Below, in pieces: positions 17,183 to 25,670 of a stretch of 64,000 nucleotides of DNA. Source of the stretch: Sandaracinus amylolyticus. Its GTDB lineage: Bacteria > Myxococcota_A > Polyangia > Polyangiales > Sandaracinaceae. The notes under the pieces are model-generated. The model was given only the letters and a program-made list of their open reading frames with translations, made no database searches and was not told where the DNA came from. The stretch is taken from positions 682,001 through 746,000 of the forward strand of contig NZ_CP011125.1 in NCBI RefSeq assembly GCF_000737325.1. The letters are read 5' to 3'. Within the stretch, counting starts at the first letter, position 1; each line of letters opens with the position of its first letter. The position numbers and the translations under genes were made by a program.

Positions 17183-18147
17183 GGCGACGCGCGATGCGGC
17201 GGATCCGGACGCGTGAGCTCGCCTTCGGTCGGGATGGCCACGGGCGGCTTGGAAGCACGGACGCGGCGGGCGAGATCGCGGGCCGCGACGGCGGAGACCT
17301 GCATCGCGCCAAGTGCGTCGAGCACATCATCGGCGGTCGCGGTGCGCGCATGACGCTCCGTCGCGAGCAGGCCGTCAACGAGCGCAACGACGGGCTCAGG
17401 AAGATGCGGCGCGACCTCGCGGAGGTCGTGTCGACGCCCCTCGACGGTGTTGCGGAAAGTCGCGAGGTCGCTCAGTCCGTCGAACGGCCGCACGCCGCCT
17501 GAGAAGAGCTCGAAGAGAACGACGCCGAGCGCGAAGAGATCGGCGCGCCGGTCTTCGTGCATCCCGAGTGCCTGCTCGGGCGCCGTGTACGAAACCTTCC
17601 CTCGCGCGCCGCCGCTTTCGGTGCGCTCAGCCGCGTCGATCTTCGCGATGCCGAAGTCCGCGAGCTTCACCGCGCCGTCGTAGCTGATCAGTACGTTCGA
17701 CGGGCTCACGTCACGGTGCACGACGCGTGCTGGCGCGCCGTCCACGTGACGGAGCTCGTGTGCGTACGCGAGCGCCTTGCTAAGCTCCGCCGCGATGTAG
17801 AGAACCACGTCAACCGGGAGCGGCTCGCCGCTGGCGCGCATGCGATGAACGACAACGTCGAGGTCCACGCCGTCGACGAGCTCGAGCGCTTGCCACCACG
17901 TTCCAGCGTGGCAGCCGAAGTCATACAGCGAGACGACGTTCGGGTGCCGCAGGAGCGCCGCGAGCCGCGCCTCGTCCTGGAAGCGGCGAACGTACTGCGG
18001 GTCCTTTGCACGCGTCGCGAGCACACGTTTCAGACACACGCGTTGGACGAAGCCGGCGCGTCCGGAACGCTCCGCAACGAAAGTCTCGGCCATTCCACCT
18101 CGACCGAGTCGCGCGAGAAGTCGGAAGGGGCCGAAGGGCTCGTGCAT
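17179..18147 (-). CDS. Hanks-type Ser/Thr protein kinase
   Basis: Start set at ATG 18147 (MHEPFGPFRLLARLGRGGMAE); the open frame extends further upstream but without kinase sequence. All catalytic elements are present in 322 residues: Gly-rich loop LGRGGM, Lys in VCLKRV, HRDVSPSN catalytic loop, DFG, and the APEQ substrate loop. There is no transmembrane segment or sensory domain after the kinase fold, so it is a soluble kinase with a short basic/Pro-rich tail. It is 82 nt downstream of the CBASS effector gene on the same strand and convergent with the effector operon. It could belong to either. Kinases of this type are abundant in myxobacteria. Confidence 0.9.
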   Translation of the reverse strand: MHEPFGPFRLLARLGRGGMAETFVAERSGRAGFVQRVCLKRVLATRAKDPQYVRRFQDEARLAALLRHPNVVSLYDFGCHAGTWWQALELVDGVDLDVVVHRMRASGEPLPVDVVLYIAAELSKALAYAHELRHVDGAPARVVHRDVSPSNVLISYDGAVKLADFGIAKIDAAERTESGGARGKVSYTAPEQALGMHEDRRADLFALGVVLFELFSGGVRPFDGLSDLATFRNTVEGRRHDLREVAPHLPEPVVALVDGLLATERHARTATADDVLDALGAMQVSAVAARDLARRVRASKPPVAIPTEGELTRPDPPHRASP

Positions 18148-18229
18148 GACGCGAATCCTCGTGGGTCGTCTGTATGAACGACGGCGGAAGCTGCCTGGCG
18201 AACTGGTGCTCGCACCGCGGCAGGGTCCA

Positions 18230-19393
18230 TCAACCCAAATGCCGGGGCTGCGCGGCCGCATCAGGATCGTCGGTCATTAGCAGGCGCCACGAGTAGGGCC
18301 GCACACCTCCACGCCGGTAGTTGTAAGCGTAGACGCCGGGATGAACGGTATTTCGCACCTGACGACCAAGGGCGAATGACAGGCACATGGGTGTCGCCGC
18401 GAAGAGATGTACACGGCTGATGGAGTCAACGCGAGCGATGCGCTCCAGCGCCTCCCTGAACGTGCTCGAGTACGCTTCGATCTGCGTTCTACTCCGGACG
18501 ATGTCGAGTGCGGGCGCATCCACAGCGAGCCTCACGATGGGCATTTCGCCGACCGAGGAGACGATCTGGTGTGTCGTGACCGGGTAGCTTACGCCCACCG
18601 AGATCGCGACGTCACGCGTGTCGCCGAGATCGTCCGGTTGATGAACTTTCAGATCCGGGAACGGCGTCGTGGACTCCCCAAGCCACCGCCATACGTTTCC
18701 GTCGCGCTCTCGTTCGGCGTAGTGCACAGACATGCGTGTGCCGAGGAGGTGGCCCATGTGAATTGCTAAGGGGACGTGGGCAATGCCGTAGTACGCGAGT
18801 TCGACGTCAGGCACGCTCTCGAGATGCCCCCAAAGGGCGTTCCTCGCTCGCAGGTGCTCCACGACGACGGCACGCAGATCGACAGCGTTTTCACGCGCGC
18901 ACGGCGCGCGAACGTCAGCCACGACCTCGTGAACGTGGCGGAACAGAAGCGGCATCGAGCGCGCGAGAGAGCGATCGGGGATGAGCTCCATCGACCGGTG
19001 CAGGAGTGTGACGAACGCTGGCATCGCGTCGCGCTTCTTGGCGAGCTCGACCGCTTCGCGGGCACGCTTCTCCGCTTCGGATTTCCACTCGCGGAGCACG
19101 TCTGCACTGAACGGTGAGCTGTCCGCGTCCACGATTTCGTGGCAAGCGCAGCACAGCCAGATCCCGTTCGTCGCCGCACGGCGCTGCTCCGGCGTCAGCG
19201 TTTCGTCGTAGCGGGGCCCTCCCTTCGCTGCAGAGGTGATGTGACCCGCCTCCCCGACGCTGACGGACTTTGACGGGTCGGAGTGCGGTCCCGCGGTGAT
19301 CCGGCCACAACCCGGCTTCGAGCACACCGACGCGACTCGGCGCTCGAGCTGGCGCTTCACGTCGGGCGTGAAGTCGTCCCTGTTGCGGCCCAT
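18230..19393 (-). CDS. cap5: CBASS effector: HNH nuclease fused to SAVED domain (Cap5-like)
   Basis: A 387-residue protein. Residues ~20-95 form a beta-beta-alpha-metal HNH domain: Cys24/Cys29, then H51 in AGHITS, N76 in TNGIWL, and C81/C82/C84-H85. Residues ~130-380 match the SAVED domain that senses cyclic oligonucleotides (AISVGVSYPVTTHQIVSS, and the C-terminal HLFAATPMCLSFALGRQ). Family members degrade DNA when bound to a second messenger made by the CD-NTase. The ATG at 19393 shares its A with the TAA stop of the CD-NTase, proving co-translation. Length agrees with Cap5 (~390 residues). Confidence 0.93.
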   Translation of the reverse strand: MGRNRDDFTPDVKRQLERRVASVCSKPGCGRITAGPHSDPSKSVSVGEAGHITSAAKGGPRYDETLTPEQRRAATNGIWLCCACHEIVDADSSPFSADVLREWKSEAEKRAREAVELAKKRDAMPAFVTLLHRSMELIPDRSLARSMPLLFRHVHEVVADVRAPCARENAVDLRAVVVEHLRARNALWGHLESVPDVELAYYGIAHVPLAIHMGHLLGTRMSVHYAERERDGNVWRWLGESTTPFPDLKVHQPDDLGDTRDVAISVGVSYPVTTHQIVSSVGEMPIVRLAVDAPALDIVRSRTQIEAYSSTFREALERIARVDSISRVHLFAATPMCLSFALGRQVRNTVHPGVYAYNYRRGGVRPYSWRLLMTDDPDAAAQPRHLG

Positions 19394-20673
19394 TAGGCGA
19401 CGCGCACTTTGCGGTTGGCTGTCGCGATCACCCGTCCGTTCCGCACGATCTCGCAGCGCATCGTATGGTCGCCGCGGAAGCGAGTATGACGCCAGGTGAC
19501 GAGGTCGCGGCCTTCTCGAGTGTGACCTAGGTCGGCGGCAGCTTCGGCCTCGTCGCCTTCGTTCTTCACCGTCCAGCGGACGACGTCGTCGCGCTTGAGC
19601 TCGTGCGCGACCTCGAAGCGGAGCCACATTCCTTTTGGGAGCGGCGGCTGCGATGACCGGTACGAAGCCTCTCGAAGAGGTCCGTTCTCGTGTTGGGCCA
19701 CGCGGATCGTGAGGTTCACCGCGGTGGTCGCATCGGTCTTCGTGTCCTGCTCGGTGACGAAGAAGTCGTGCCGAAAGACAGAGTTCCACGCCGTTCGCGC
19801 GGTCGCCTCATCGCAATTGCGATCGTCGAGCACGTCGAGTTTGGGCAGGAGATCGTCCAGGCGCTTCTGCAACCGACGCACCTGTGCCTCGGTCTGCGGT
19901 TTCCCTGTGAGCTCCTGGGCCGCGTCGACGGGGCTGAAGACGCGCTGGTTCTTCACGAGCCGATCGCGTAGCGCGATCAACGTCTTTCGCAGGGAGACGT
20001 CGTCCCGCGACGGGTCGTGCTGGTACACCTCCGTGACGAGGGTCGTCGCAATCATGCCGCCCGGTAGGCTCCATGATCGACGCGACGCGCAGAATCGCTT
20101 CACGAACCGGACGATTCGGCGGAGCTGCCCCCGTTCGACATCGATTAGCCAGAACGGACTGAGCGCGTTCACCCGGTCGGTGAACCACTGGGTCACCTCC
20201 GAGGGATCGCGGGCAGTCCAGTCCGCACCGGCGTGCTCCAATCCCTTCGCGGTGCGCCGGTAGACGGCGAGATCCACGTGGTGGCCCTCCGCATACCACA
20301 CAGTGACAGCGTTCGTACGGGCCTCGGGATCACGAAGAAATGTCGCGCCGGACTGGAGCAGTGCCTCGGCGACTCGCTTTCGTGAATCCAATGCCGAGGC
20401 TGGGAGCACGGACTCGTCGAAGATCACTCCGGTGTCGATGTCGTAGTCATCGTCCGGATGCTGGTTGAGCGTGTGCATCGCATAGCTGCCCTGGTCGAGA
20501 TGACTCTCGAAGGTCGCTTTCGACGCGCCGCGAATGGGACCCAGCTTCTCCAGGCCACTTTTCAGCCGGTCGAGGTTGGTGTCGCGCAGCTTCGCCAGCC
20601 TCGCGCGGCCATCTCGACCGAGCCGCAGCTTCTCGTTGTAGAACCGGTTCAGGAGCTTGCTTGCGTCGTACAT
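19393..20673 (-). CDS. cdnTase: CD-NTase (cGAS/DncV-like) second-messenger synthase of CBASS
   Basis: A 426-residue protein starting at ATG 20673 behind GAGAGG. The nucleotidyltransferase active site is complete: GSYAMHT (62-68), D78-x-D80 in DYDIDTG, and third carboxylate D134 in HHVDLAVY. Residues ~180-320 are the helical SMODS-type core. Residues ~345-426 resemble the AGS-C ligand-sensor-like domain often appended to such enzymes (WTVKNEGDEAEAAADLGHTREG). On phage infection such enzymes make cyclic di- or trinucleotides that activate the neighbouring HNH-SAVED effector. No Cap2/Cap3 or HORMA/TRIP13 genes accompany it, so it is a minimal type I-like CBASS. It lies 115 nt after the Res-like gene on the same strand. 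Confidence 0.93.
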   Translation of the reverse strand: MYDASKLLNRFYNEKLRLGRDGRARLAKLRDTNLDRLKSGLEKLGPIRGASKATFESHLDQGSYAMHTLNQHPDDDYDIDTGVIFDESVLPASALDSRKRVAEALLQSGATFLRDPEARTNAVTVWYAEGHHVDLAVYRRTAKGLEHAGADWTARDPSEVTQWFTDRVNALSPFWLIDVERGQLRRIVRFVKRFCASRRSWSLPGGMIATTLVTEVYQHDPSRDDVSLRKTLIALRDRLVKNQRVFSPVDAAQELTGKPQTEAQVRRLQKRLDDLLPKLDVLDDRNCDEATARTAWNSVFRHDFFVTEQDTKTDATTAVNLTIRVAQHENGPLREASYRSSQPPLPKGMWLRFEVAHELKRDDVVRWTVKNEGDEAEAAADLGHTREGRDLVTWRHTRFRGDHTMRCEIVRNGRVIATANRKVRVA

Positions 20674-20788
20674 CGTCGTCGCCTCTCGCGAGTGTTCGAC
20701 GGAACCATGCCGCGGGACTGACAGCACAAGACGATCCCGACACGTCGATACGCGTACCAAGGTGATCCCGGCGCGGAACTCGGCGGGT

Positions 20789-23700
20789 CTAGTGACTCGC
20801 TCTCAGATACTCGATCGTCTCCCACATCACGCGACAGTCGACCTCGTTGTAACGCTCGACCTCGCGTGCGAGATCGATATCGCGCAGCGCGCACCCACGC
20901 TCTCGCGCCTCGCGCTGTGCCGACCACGCCGCGACCATCGCGCCGAGCCCGTCCGTCGGTCCGTCGGACCACGACGTCTTGACGAGGCCGTGCGTGTGCA
21001 GCGCCTTCGCGATCGCTTTGAGGCCGAATCCGAGCGCACCGCGCACCACCACCGGCTCGGCCTTTATCACGCGGTTCAGGAAGTCGAACCACTCGGGCAC
21101 CGGCCACTCGGCGCTCGGGTGCCGACGGCGCGCGGAATTGTACGCGGTCTCGAGGTTCGACACTTCGGCGGGCGACCAGTGGAAGACGCGTGGTGCGCCC
21201 TTCGTGCCACGGCGGGCCTGGACCGCGCGCATGTGGTCAAACCACGCGGTCAGCACGCGTGCCTCGCTCTCCGCGTCGAGCGCGTCTGCGGTGAAGCAGC
21301 GGAACACCCAGTCACCGTTCTCGATGTGACCGCACCCGACCATGAAGATCAGCGGCTGGCCGCCGCGCTCGGGGAGCTTCTCGAAATCGTCGTCGAGATC
21401 ACTGATAGTCTCGAAGTCGACGAAGAACTCGAGCTCACTCGGGCGACGCCACTCGCCCTCCGCGACCTGAACCCTTGCGGGTCGAACCGGAGGTCCCGAC
21501 GCATCGCGGTTGACCTCGAGCAGAGCGTCGAAGACAGGCTTGGTCTTCGGGCCCTTGAGCCCGACATCTTCGGCCGTGAGGCGCTTGTCGTCCCACGCGC
21601 GGATCTTCTTCTCGATCGCCGCCGCGCGGCGGTCGACGCCGACCTGCCAGAGCAGCGTGAGATCCTTCGTCTCGCTCGCAATCCTCCGCTTCGCGCCGTG
21701 CCACGGCGCGTCGAGCGTGTTCTTCATGTTGGGTCGCAGGGCGTCGTCAGAGATGAGCGGCAGCACGCTCCACTCGGAGCCGCGATCACGCACCTTGCGC
21801 ACCCACTGCACGGCGGCTTCGACCTCGTCGGCGAGGCTCCGCCCCTTCGCGAGCCGGCCGTCCTGCGGGACCCACGCCAGACGGTCCATGCACGAGCGCC
21901 CGCGCGCCTTGCCCTGTTCCCAGCCCCGGCCGAGCAAGAACGACGAGGGCGGCAGGAAGCCCTGAGCGCGTCCGAGCGCGCGATTGTAGAGGAAGAGCTG
22001 CGCCTTGTAGGCGCGGGCCGAGCCCTCGTTGCCGAGCTCGCCGGACTCGAGCAGGTGCAGCGTCGTGAACTTCGCGTCGACGACCCGGTAGTGCCAGGGC
22101 CGCTCTCCGAGCCCGGGAGCCCTCACGCTCGCGACGCTCGGCGCGTCGGGCCGCGTCGCATCGAACCACCCGGCGTCGAGCTCGAGCGCGTCGGGGAAAA
22201 GGCGCTCGAGCACGTCGCTGCGGACGAGCAGGTCGGGCGCGCCGTAGGTGCGGGTCTCGAGATCGTGGAGCACGGCCTCGTGAATCACCTCCACGCCATC
22301 TCGCATCGCCGCGAGTGTCTCCTCGGCCTTGCGCGGATCGGCAGTGTGTTCGGGACTCCTGGAGATGCGCACCACGTTCGCGCGCTGCGAGATCAGGCGC
22401 ACCACCGCCTGCTCGAACTCGCGGCTCTTGGTCATTACGAAGCGCGTGAAGTCGGTTCGCGGATCGAAACCCGGCCTCGCGTCGTCACGCTCGAAGCCCT
22501 TCTCCACGCCGTAGAGATCGAGCCAGTCGAGCAGCGGATCCGCGAGCATCCAGCTCCGGGTCCGAGTCGCGGCGACCCAGTCCTCCCAGCCAGTGCGGTT
22601 CGCGTCGGTCCGCGCCGGCCGAGCGGTCTCGGCGTACGCGATCCGCAGCTCGTCATCGGCTTCCAGCGTTCGCGCCGGCGCGGGCTCCACGAGCTCGAAG
22701 CGGGACGGCTGCGCGATCCCCCGGAGCAGCGCCGGGATCGCGGACGCGTCCTCGAGCACTTCATAGCGCCAGCGGCCGAACCCGCCGTGGTGGTTGATCG
22801 CCTTTACCCAGCGCTGAGCCGCGCTCTCCTTCGTCTTCGCGTCCTCGTTCCGCCAGCCCTTGGTCTCGAGGATGACCGTGACCTCGCCGCCGTCGTCGGC
22901 GCGTACGCGCACCAAGAAGTCGGGCAGGTACGAGCGCGAGACCATCTCGTCGCCGCTCGCGCGGATCTCGTACGGGATCACGAAGCCGAGCCGGTCGTTC
23001 TTCACGTACGAGACGACGACGTCCGCCAGGTCTGCGTGCTCCAGGTAGAGCATCGCCTGACCTTCAAGCCCGCTGTCGACGACGAGGTGCGAGACGTGGC
23101 TCCGGGTCGTCGGATGCGCGGTCTTCGTGGTGCGGAACTGCACATCCTCGGTCGAGCCAATCGGTCGGTGTCGTTCGATGCGCGGCAACAGAGGCGTCTC
23201 GCCGAGATCGTCGTCGGGCTCGATCGCGTCGAGGATCCGCGTGCGCACCTTCTCGGCGTATTTCTCGAGCGCGACCTCCTCGCGGCGCGCCCCGCCGATC
23301 GCGACGAGGCGTTTGTCGAACACGTCCTCGACGATCGTGAGCACCTGCGGGAAGAGGACCTGCGCCTGACCGGGTGACCACGTGCTCTCGCCATCTCCGG
23401 CGTGCGCACGGGTCATCTGCCGCACGATGTCGGCGGCGATGCGGAACGCGGTCTTCTGCAGGCGATGCTCTTCGTGGAACGGAAGACGGGTGAACGTCTC
23501 CAGCTCCTCCATCACTCCCACGAACTTCCGGCCGCCCTCGGTGGGCAGGCTGGGCGCGACCTGGGTCAGTGTCGTCTCGACACTCGGCTCGATCGTGAGC
23601 GATGGGATGCTCTCCACGTCGCAGCGCACGCGCTGCTTCACGTCGAGCACGTAACCCTCGACGCGCGGGAACTCGATGGCCAGGTGCTTCCGCGCCGGGT

Positions 23701-25663
23701 CCGCCTGCACCAGCGTCGAGGGTTGAGGCGGCTTGGGCGGACGGGTGCCGGTGCCCTGCACCGGGATGACCTCGAACGGCACGCCGAAGATGTCGGCGTA
23801 CTCCGGCTCGAGCATCCCGTCGTCGTTCACCTCGTAGCTCATGCGGCGCAGCGCGCGCCCGACAACCTGCTCGCAGAGAAGCTGCGACGAGAACGCGCGG
23901 AGGCCGAGGATCTGCGTGACGTTCTGCGCGTCCCAGCCCTCGGTGAGCATCCCGACGCTCACGACGCACCGGACGTGCTTGCCGGGCGGCTCGGCGAGCT
24001 GCGCGCGCGCCTCGTCGGGCAGGTTCTGCACCGAGGCCGGCAGCACGCTGCCCTCCCACTGCGCCTTGCCGACCGTGGCGACCTTCAGGCGCAGGAGCTG
24101 CTCCTGCACTTTCTTGCTCGCCCCGCCGGTCTCGGACTCCGCTTCCTTCAGCACCGACGTGTCGATCTGGAACGACACGTCACCCGCGAGCTCGCCGAGG
24201 ACGTAGCCGGCCCGCACGTGCTCGGCGATCACCTGCGCGATCTTCGTGTTCGCCGCGACGACGATCATCGCGGGCGGCACCGGCTGCCCCGACGCGCGGA
24301 ACTCCGCCAGCGTCTCCTGCCACTTGCCGGCGAGCATCGACAGCGCGCCCTGCGCTTCCCGCCACACCGCGTCCGGGCTCGGCGCCGCTCGCGCTCCGCC
24401 GCGCTCCGCGGGGCTGAGCTTTTCGAGCACGGTGCGCCAGAGGTGGAAGTACTGCGGATCGGGCTTGCCTGAGTCGTCGCGCACCGGGATGCGCGGCACC
24501 TTCGTGATTCCGCTCTCGATCGCGTCGACGAGCGAGAAGTCGCTCACGATCCACGGCAGCGGCTCGCCCTCGGGGCGACCCGAGCCCTTGAGCGCGAAGG
24601 GTGTCGCCGAGAGGTCGATGCAGAGCTTGATGCCGGGCTGCTTCGGGCCCTTGCCGAGCACCTTGTTGATGCGGTCGAGCCCGCCGACCCAGACCGTCGC
24701 CTCCTCGGCCTCGTCCTTCGCCTCGTCGCGCTCGTCGCGCGAGAGCCCCTCGAGCTCGGTCTGCTGGTCCTCGATCGGCTTCGCGGGGCGCCACGCGTGG
24801 TGCGCCTCGTCGTTGAGCACGAGGATCTGCTGGGCGCCGCGCAGCTTCTTCAGCACGCGCCGCACGAACGCGGCGTCGCTCTCCACGCCGCGCTGCACGA
24901 CGCCGCGTTTGCCCTCGTCGGAGCGCACGAGGAACTCGTGCCAGTTCGAGATCTGTACCTTGCCGCGCGCGAGCAGCTCGCGATAGCCGCGGGGCACGAG
25001 GTCGAAGCGCTCGTAGTAGCTGCCGGCGACGTTGGGATCGAGGACCCCGAGCCGGTCCTTCACCGTGAGGTTCGGCGCGACGACGAGGATCGCGTCGGTG
25101 AAGCGCCCGTCGGTCTTGTTGGTGAGCCTGTTCAGGATCGACCACGCGGCGAGCATCGCCATCACGGTCGTCTTGCCCGACCCGGTCGCCATCTTCGTGC
25201 AGTACCGAGTGAGCGGCAGGTAGCCCTTCGCGACGCTCTCGGGATCGACCGGGACGTCGGGCTCGATGCGGATGCCCTGGCGATCCGCCTCCGATGCCTC
25301 GACCAGGTAAATGATCGTCTCAGCGGCCTCGCGCTGGCAGAAGAAGATCGGGCGCCGGGCGGGGTCGTTCCAGTGGTCGAGGAGGTCGCGAGTGGTGCGG
25401 CTGACGTTGGGGTAGTTGCGCGCGCGCCACTCCTTCACTCGCGCTCGGATGTCGTTGACCGTGTGGAGCAGGATCTGCTGCTGCTGCGCGTGCGCGACGT
25501 CGCCCGCGCGCTCGGTTCGCGCGAGCCCGGTGTAGCCCGCGGGGCGCCGCCCCTCTCCCACGCGCGCGCTGGGCCCGGAGAAGTCCCAGTAGCGCGTGGG
25601 CTCGTGGAAGGGGCTGTTCAGGATCGGGTTGTCGACCGCATTGCGCGGCAGCTCGTGACTCAC
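20789..25663 (-). CDS. Res-like SF2 helicase with three nuclease-like modules
   Basis: A 1624-residue protein. The helicase has Walker A MATGSGKTT (158-166), DEAHHAW (285-291), SAT (352-354) and motif VI VGRALRR (601-607). Next comes a type III Res nuclease: PDF at ~914 and ETK at 933-935. A second PD-(D/E)XK follows: PDLL at ~1143 and VVDAKF at ~1194-1199, with YKAQLFLYNRAL. The last ~215 residues resemble the YprB/RNase_H_2 exonuclease-like domain: VDFETIS (1415-1421) and YNEVDCRV (1605-1612). The last two modules together look like a TM0106-type RecB family protein fused onto Res. The gene starts 7 nt after the methyltransferase stop, so they act as a pair. Domain fusion is seen; activities are inferred. 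Confidence 0.9.
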   Translation of the reverse strand: MSHELPRNAVDNPILNSPFHEPTRYWDFSGPSARVGEGRRPAGYTGLARTERAGDVAHAQQQQILLHTVNDIRARVKEWRARNYPNVSRTTRDLLDHWNDPARRPIFFCQREAAETIIYLVEASEADRQGIRIEPDVPVDPESVAKGYLPLTRYCTKMATGSGKTTVMAMLAAWSILNRLTNKTDGRFTDAILVVAPNLTVKDRLGVLDPNVAGSYYERFDLVPRGYRELLARGKVQISNWHEFLVRSDEGKRGVVQRGVESDAAFVRRVLKKLRGAQQILVLNDEAHHAWRPAKPIEDQQTELEGLSRDERDEAKDEAEEATVWVGGLDRINKVLGKGPKQPGIKLCIDLSATPFALKGSGRPEGEPLPWIVSDFSLVDAIESGITKVPRIPVRDDSGKPDPQYFHLWRTVLEKLSPAERGGARAAPSPDAVWREAQGALSMLAGKWQETLAEFRASGQPVPPAMIVVAANTKIAQVIAEHVRAGYVLGELAGDVSFQIDTSVLKEAESETGGASKKVQEQLLRLKVATVGKAQWEGSVLPASVQNLPDEARAQLAEPPGKHVRCVVSVGMLTEGWDAQNVTQILGLRAFSSQLLCEQVVGRALRRMSYEVNDDGMLEPEYADIFGVPFEVIPVQGTGTRPPKPPQPSTLVQADPARKHLAIEFPRVEGYVLDVKQRVRCDVESIPSLTIEPSVETTLTQVAPSLPTEGGRKFVGVMEELETFTRLPFHEEHRLQKTAFRIAADIVRQMTRAHAGDGESTWSPGQAQVLFPQVLTIVEDVFDKRLVAIGGARREEVALEKYAEKVRTRILDAIEPDDDLGETPLLPRIERHRPIGSTEDVQFRTTKTAHPTTRSHVSHLVVDSGLEGQAMLYLEHADLADVVVSYVKNDRLGFVIPYEIRASGDEMVSRSYLPDFLVRVRADDGGEVTVILETKGWRNEDAKTKESAAQRWVKAINHHGGFGRWRYEVLEDASAIPALLRGIAQPSRFELVEPAPARTLEADDELRIAYAETARPARTDANRTGWEDWVAATRTRSWMLADPLLDWLDLYGVEKGFERDDARPGFDPRTDFTRFVMTKSREFEQAVVRLISQRANVVRISRSPEHTADPRKAEETLAAMRDGVEVIHEAVLHDLETRTYGAPDLLVRSDVLERLFPDALELDAGWFDATRPDAPSVASVRAPGLGERPWHYRVVDAKFTTLHLLESGELGNEGSARAYKAQLFLYNRALGRAQGFLPPSSFLLGRGWEQGKARGRSCMDRLAWVPQDGRLAKGRSLADEVEAAVQWVRKVRDRGSEWSVLPLISDDALRPNMKNTLDAPWHGAKRRIASETKDLTLLWQVGVDRRAAAIEKKIRAWDDKRLTAEDVGLKGPKTKPVFDALLEVNRDASGPPVRPARVQVAEGEWRRPSELEFFVDFETISDLDDDFEKLPERGGQPLIFMVGCGHIENGDWVFRCFTADALDAESEARVLTAWFDHMRAVQARRGTKGAPRVFHWSPAEVSNLETAYNSARRRHPSAEWPVPEWFDFLNRVIKAEPVVVRGALGFGLKAIAKALHTHGLVKTSWSDGPTDGLGAMVAAWSAQREARERGCALRDIDLAREVERYNEVDCRVMWETIEYLRASH

Positions 25664-25670
25664 GGGCGCC

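Noticed and set aside
19394-19789. N-terminal extension of the HNH-SAVED protein
   Set aside because: It overlaps the CD-NTase coding sequence out of frame; the TAATG junction at 19393 is the natural start.
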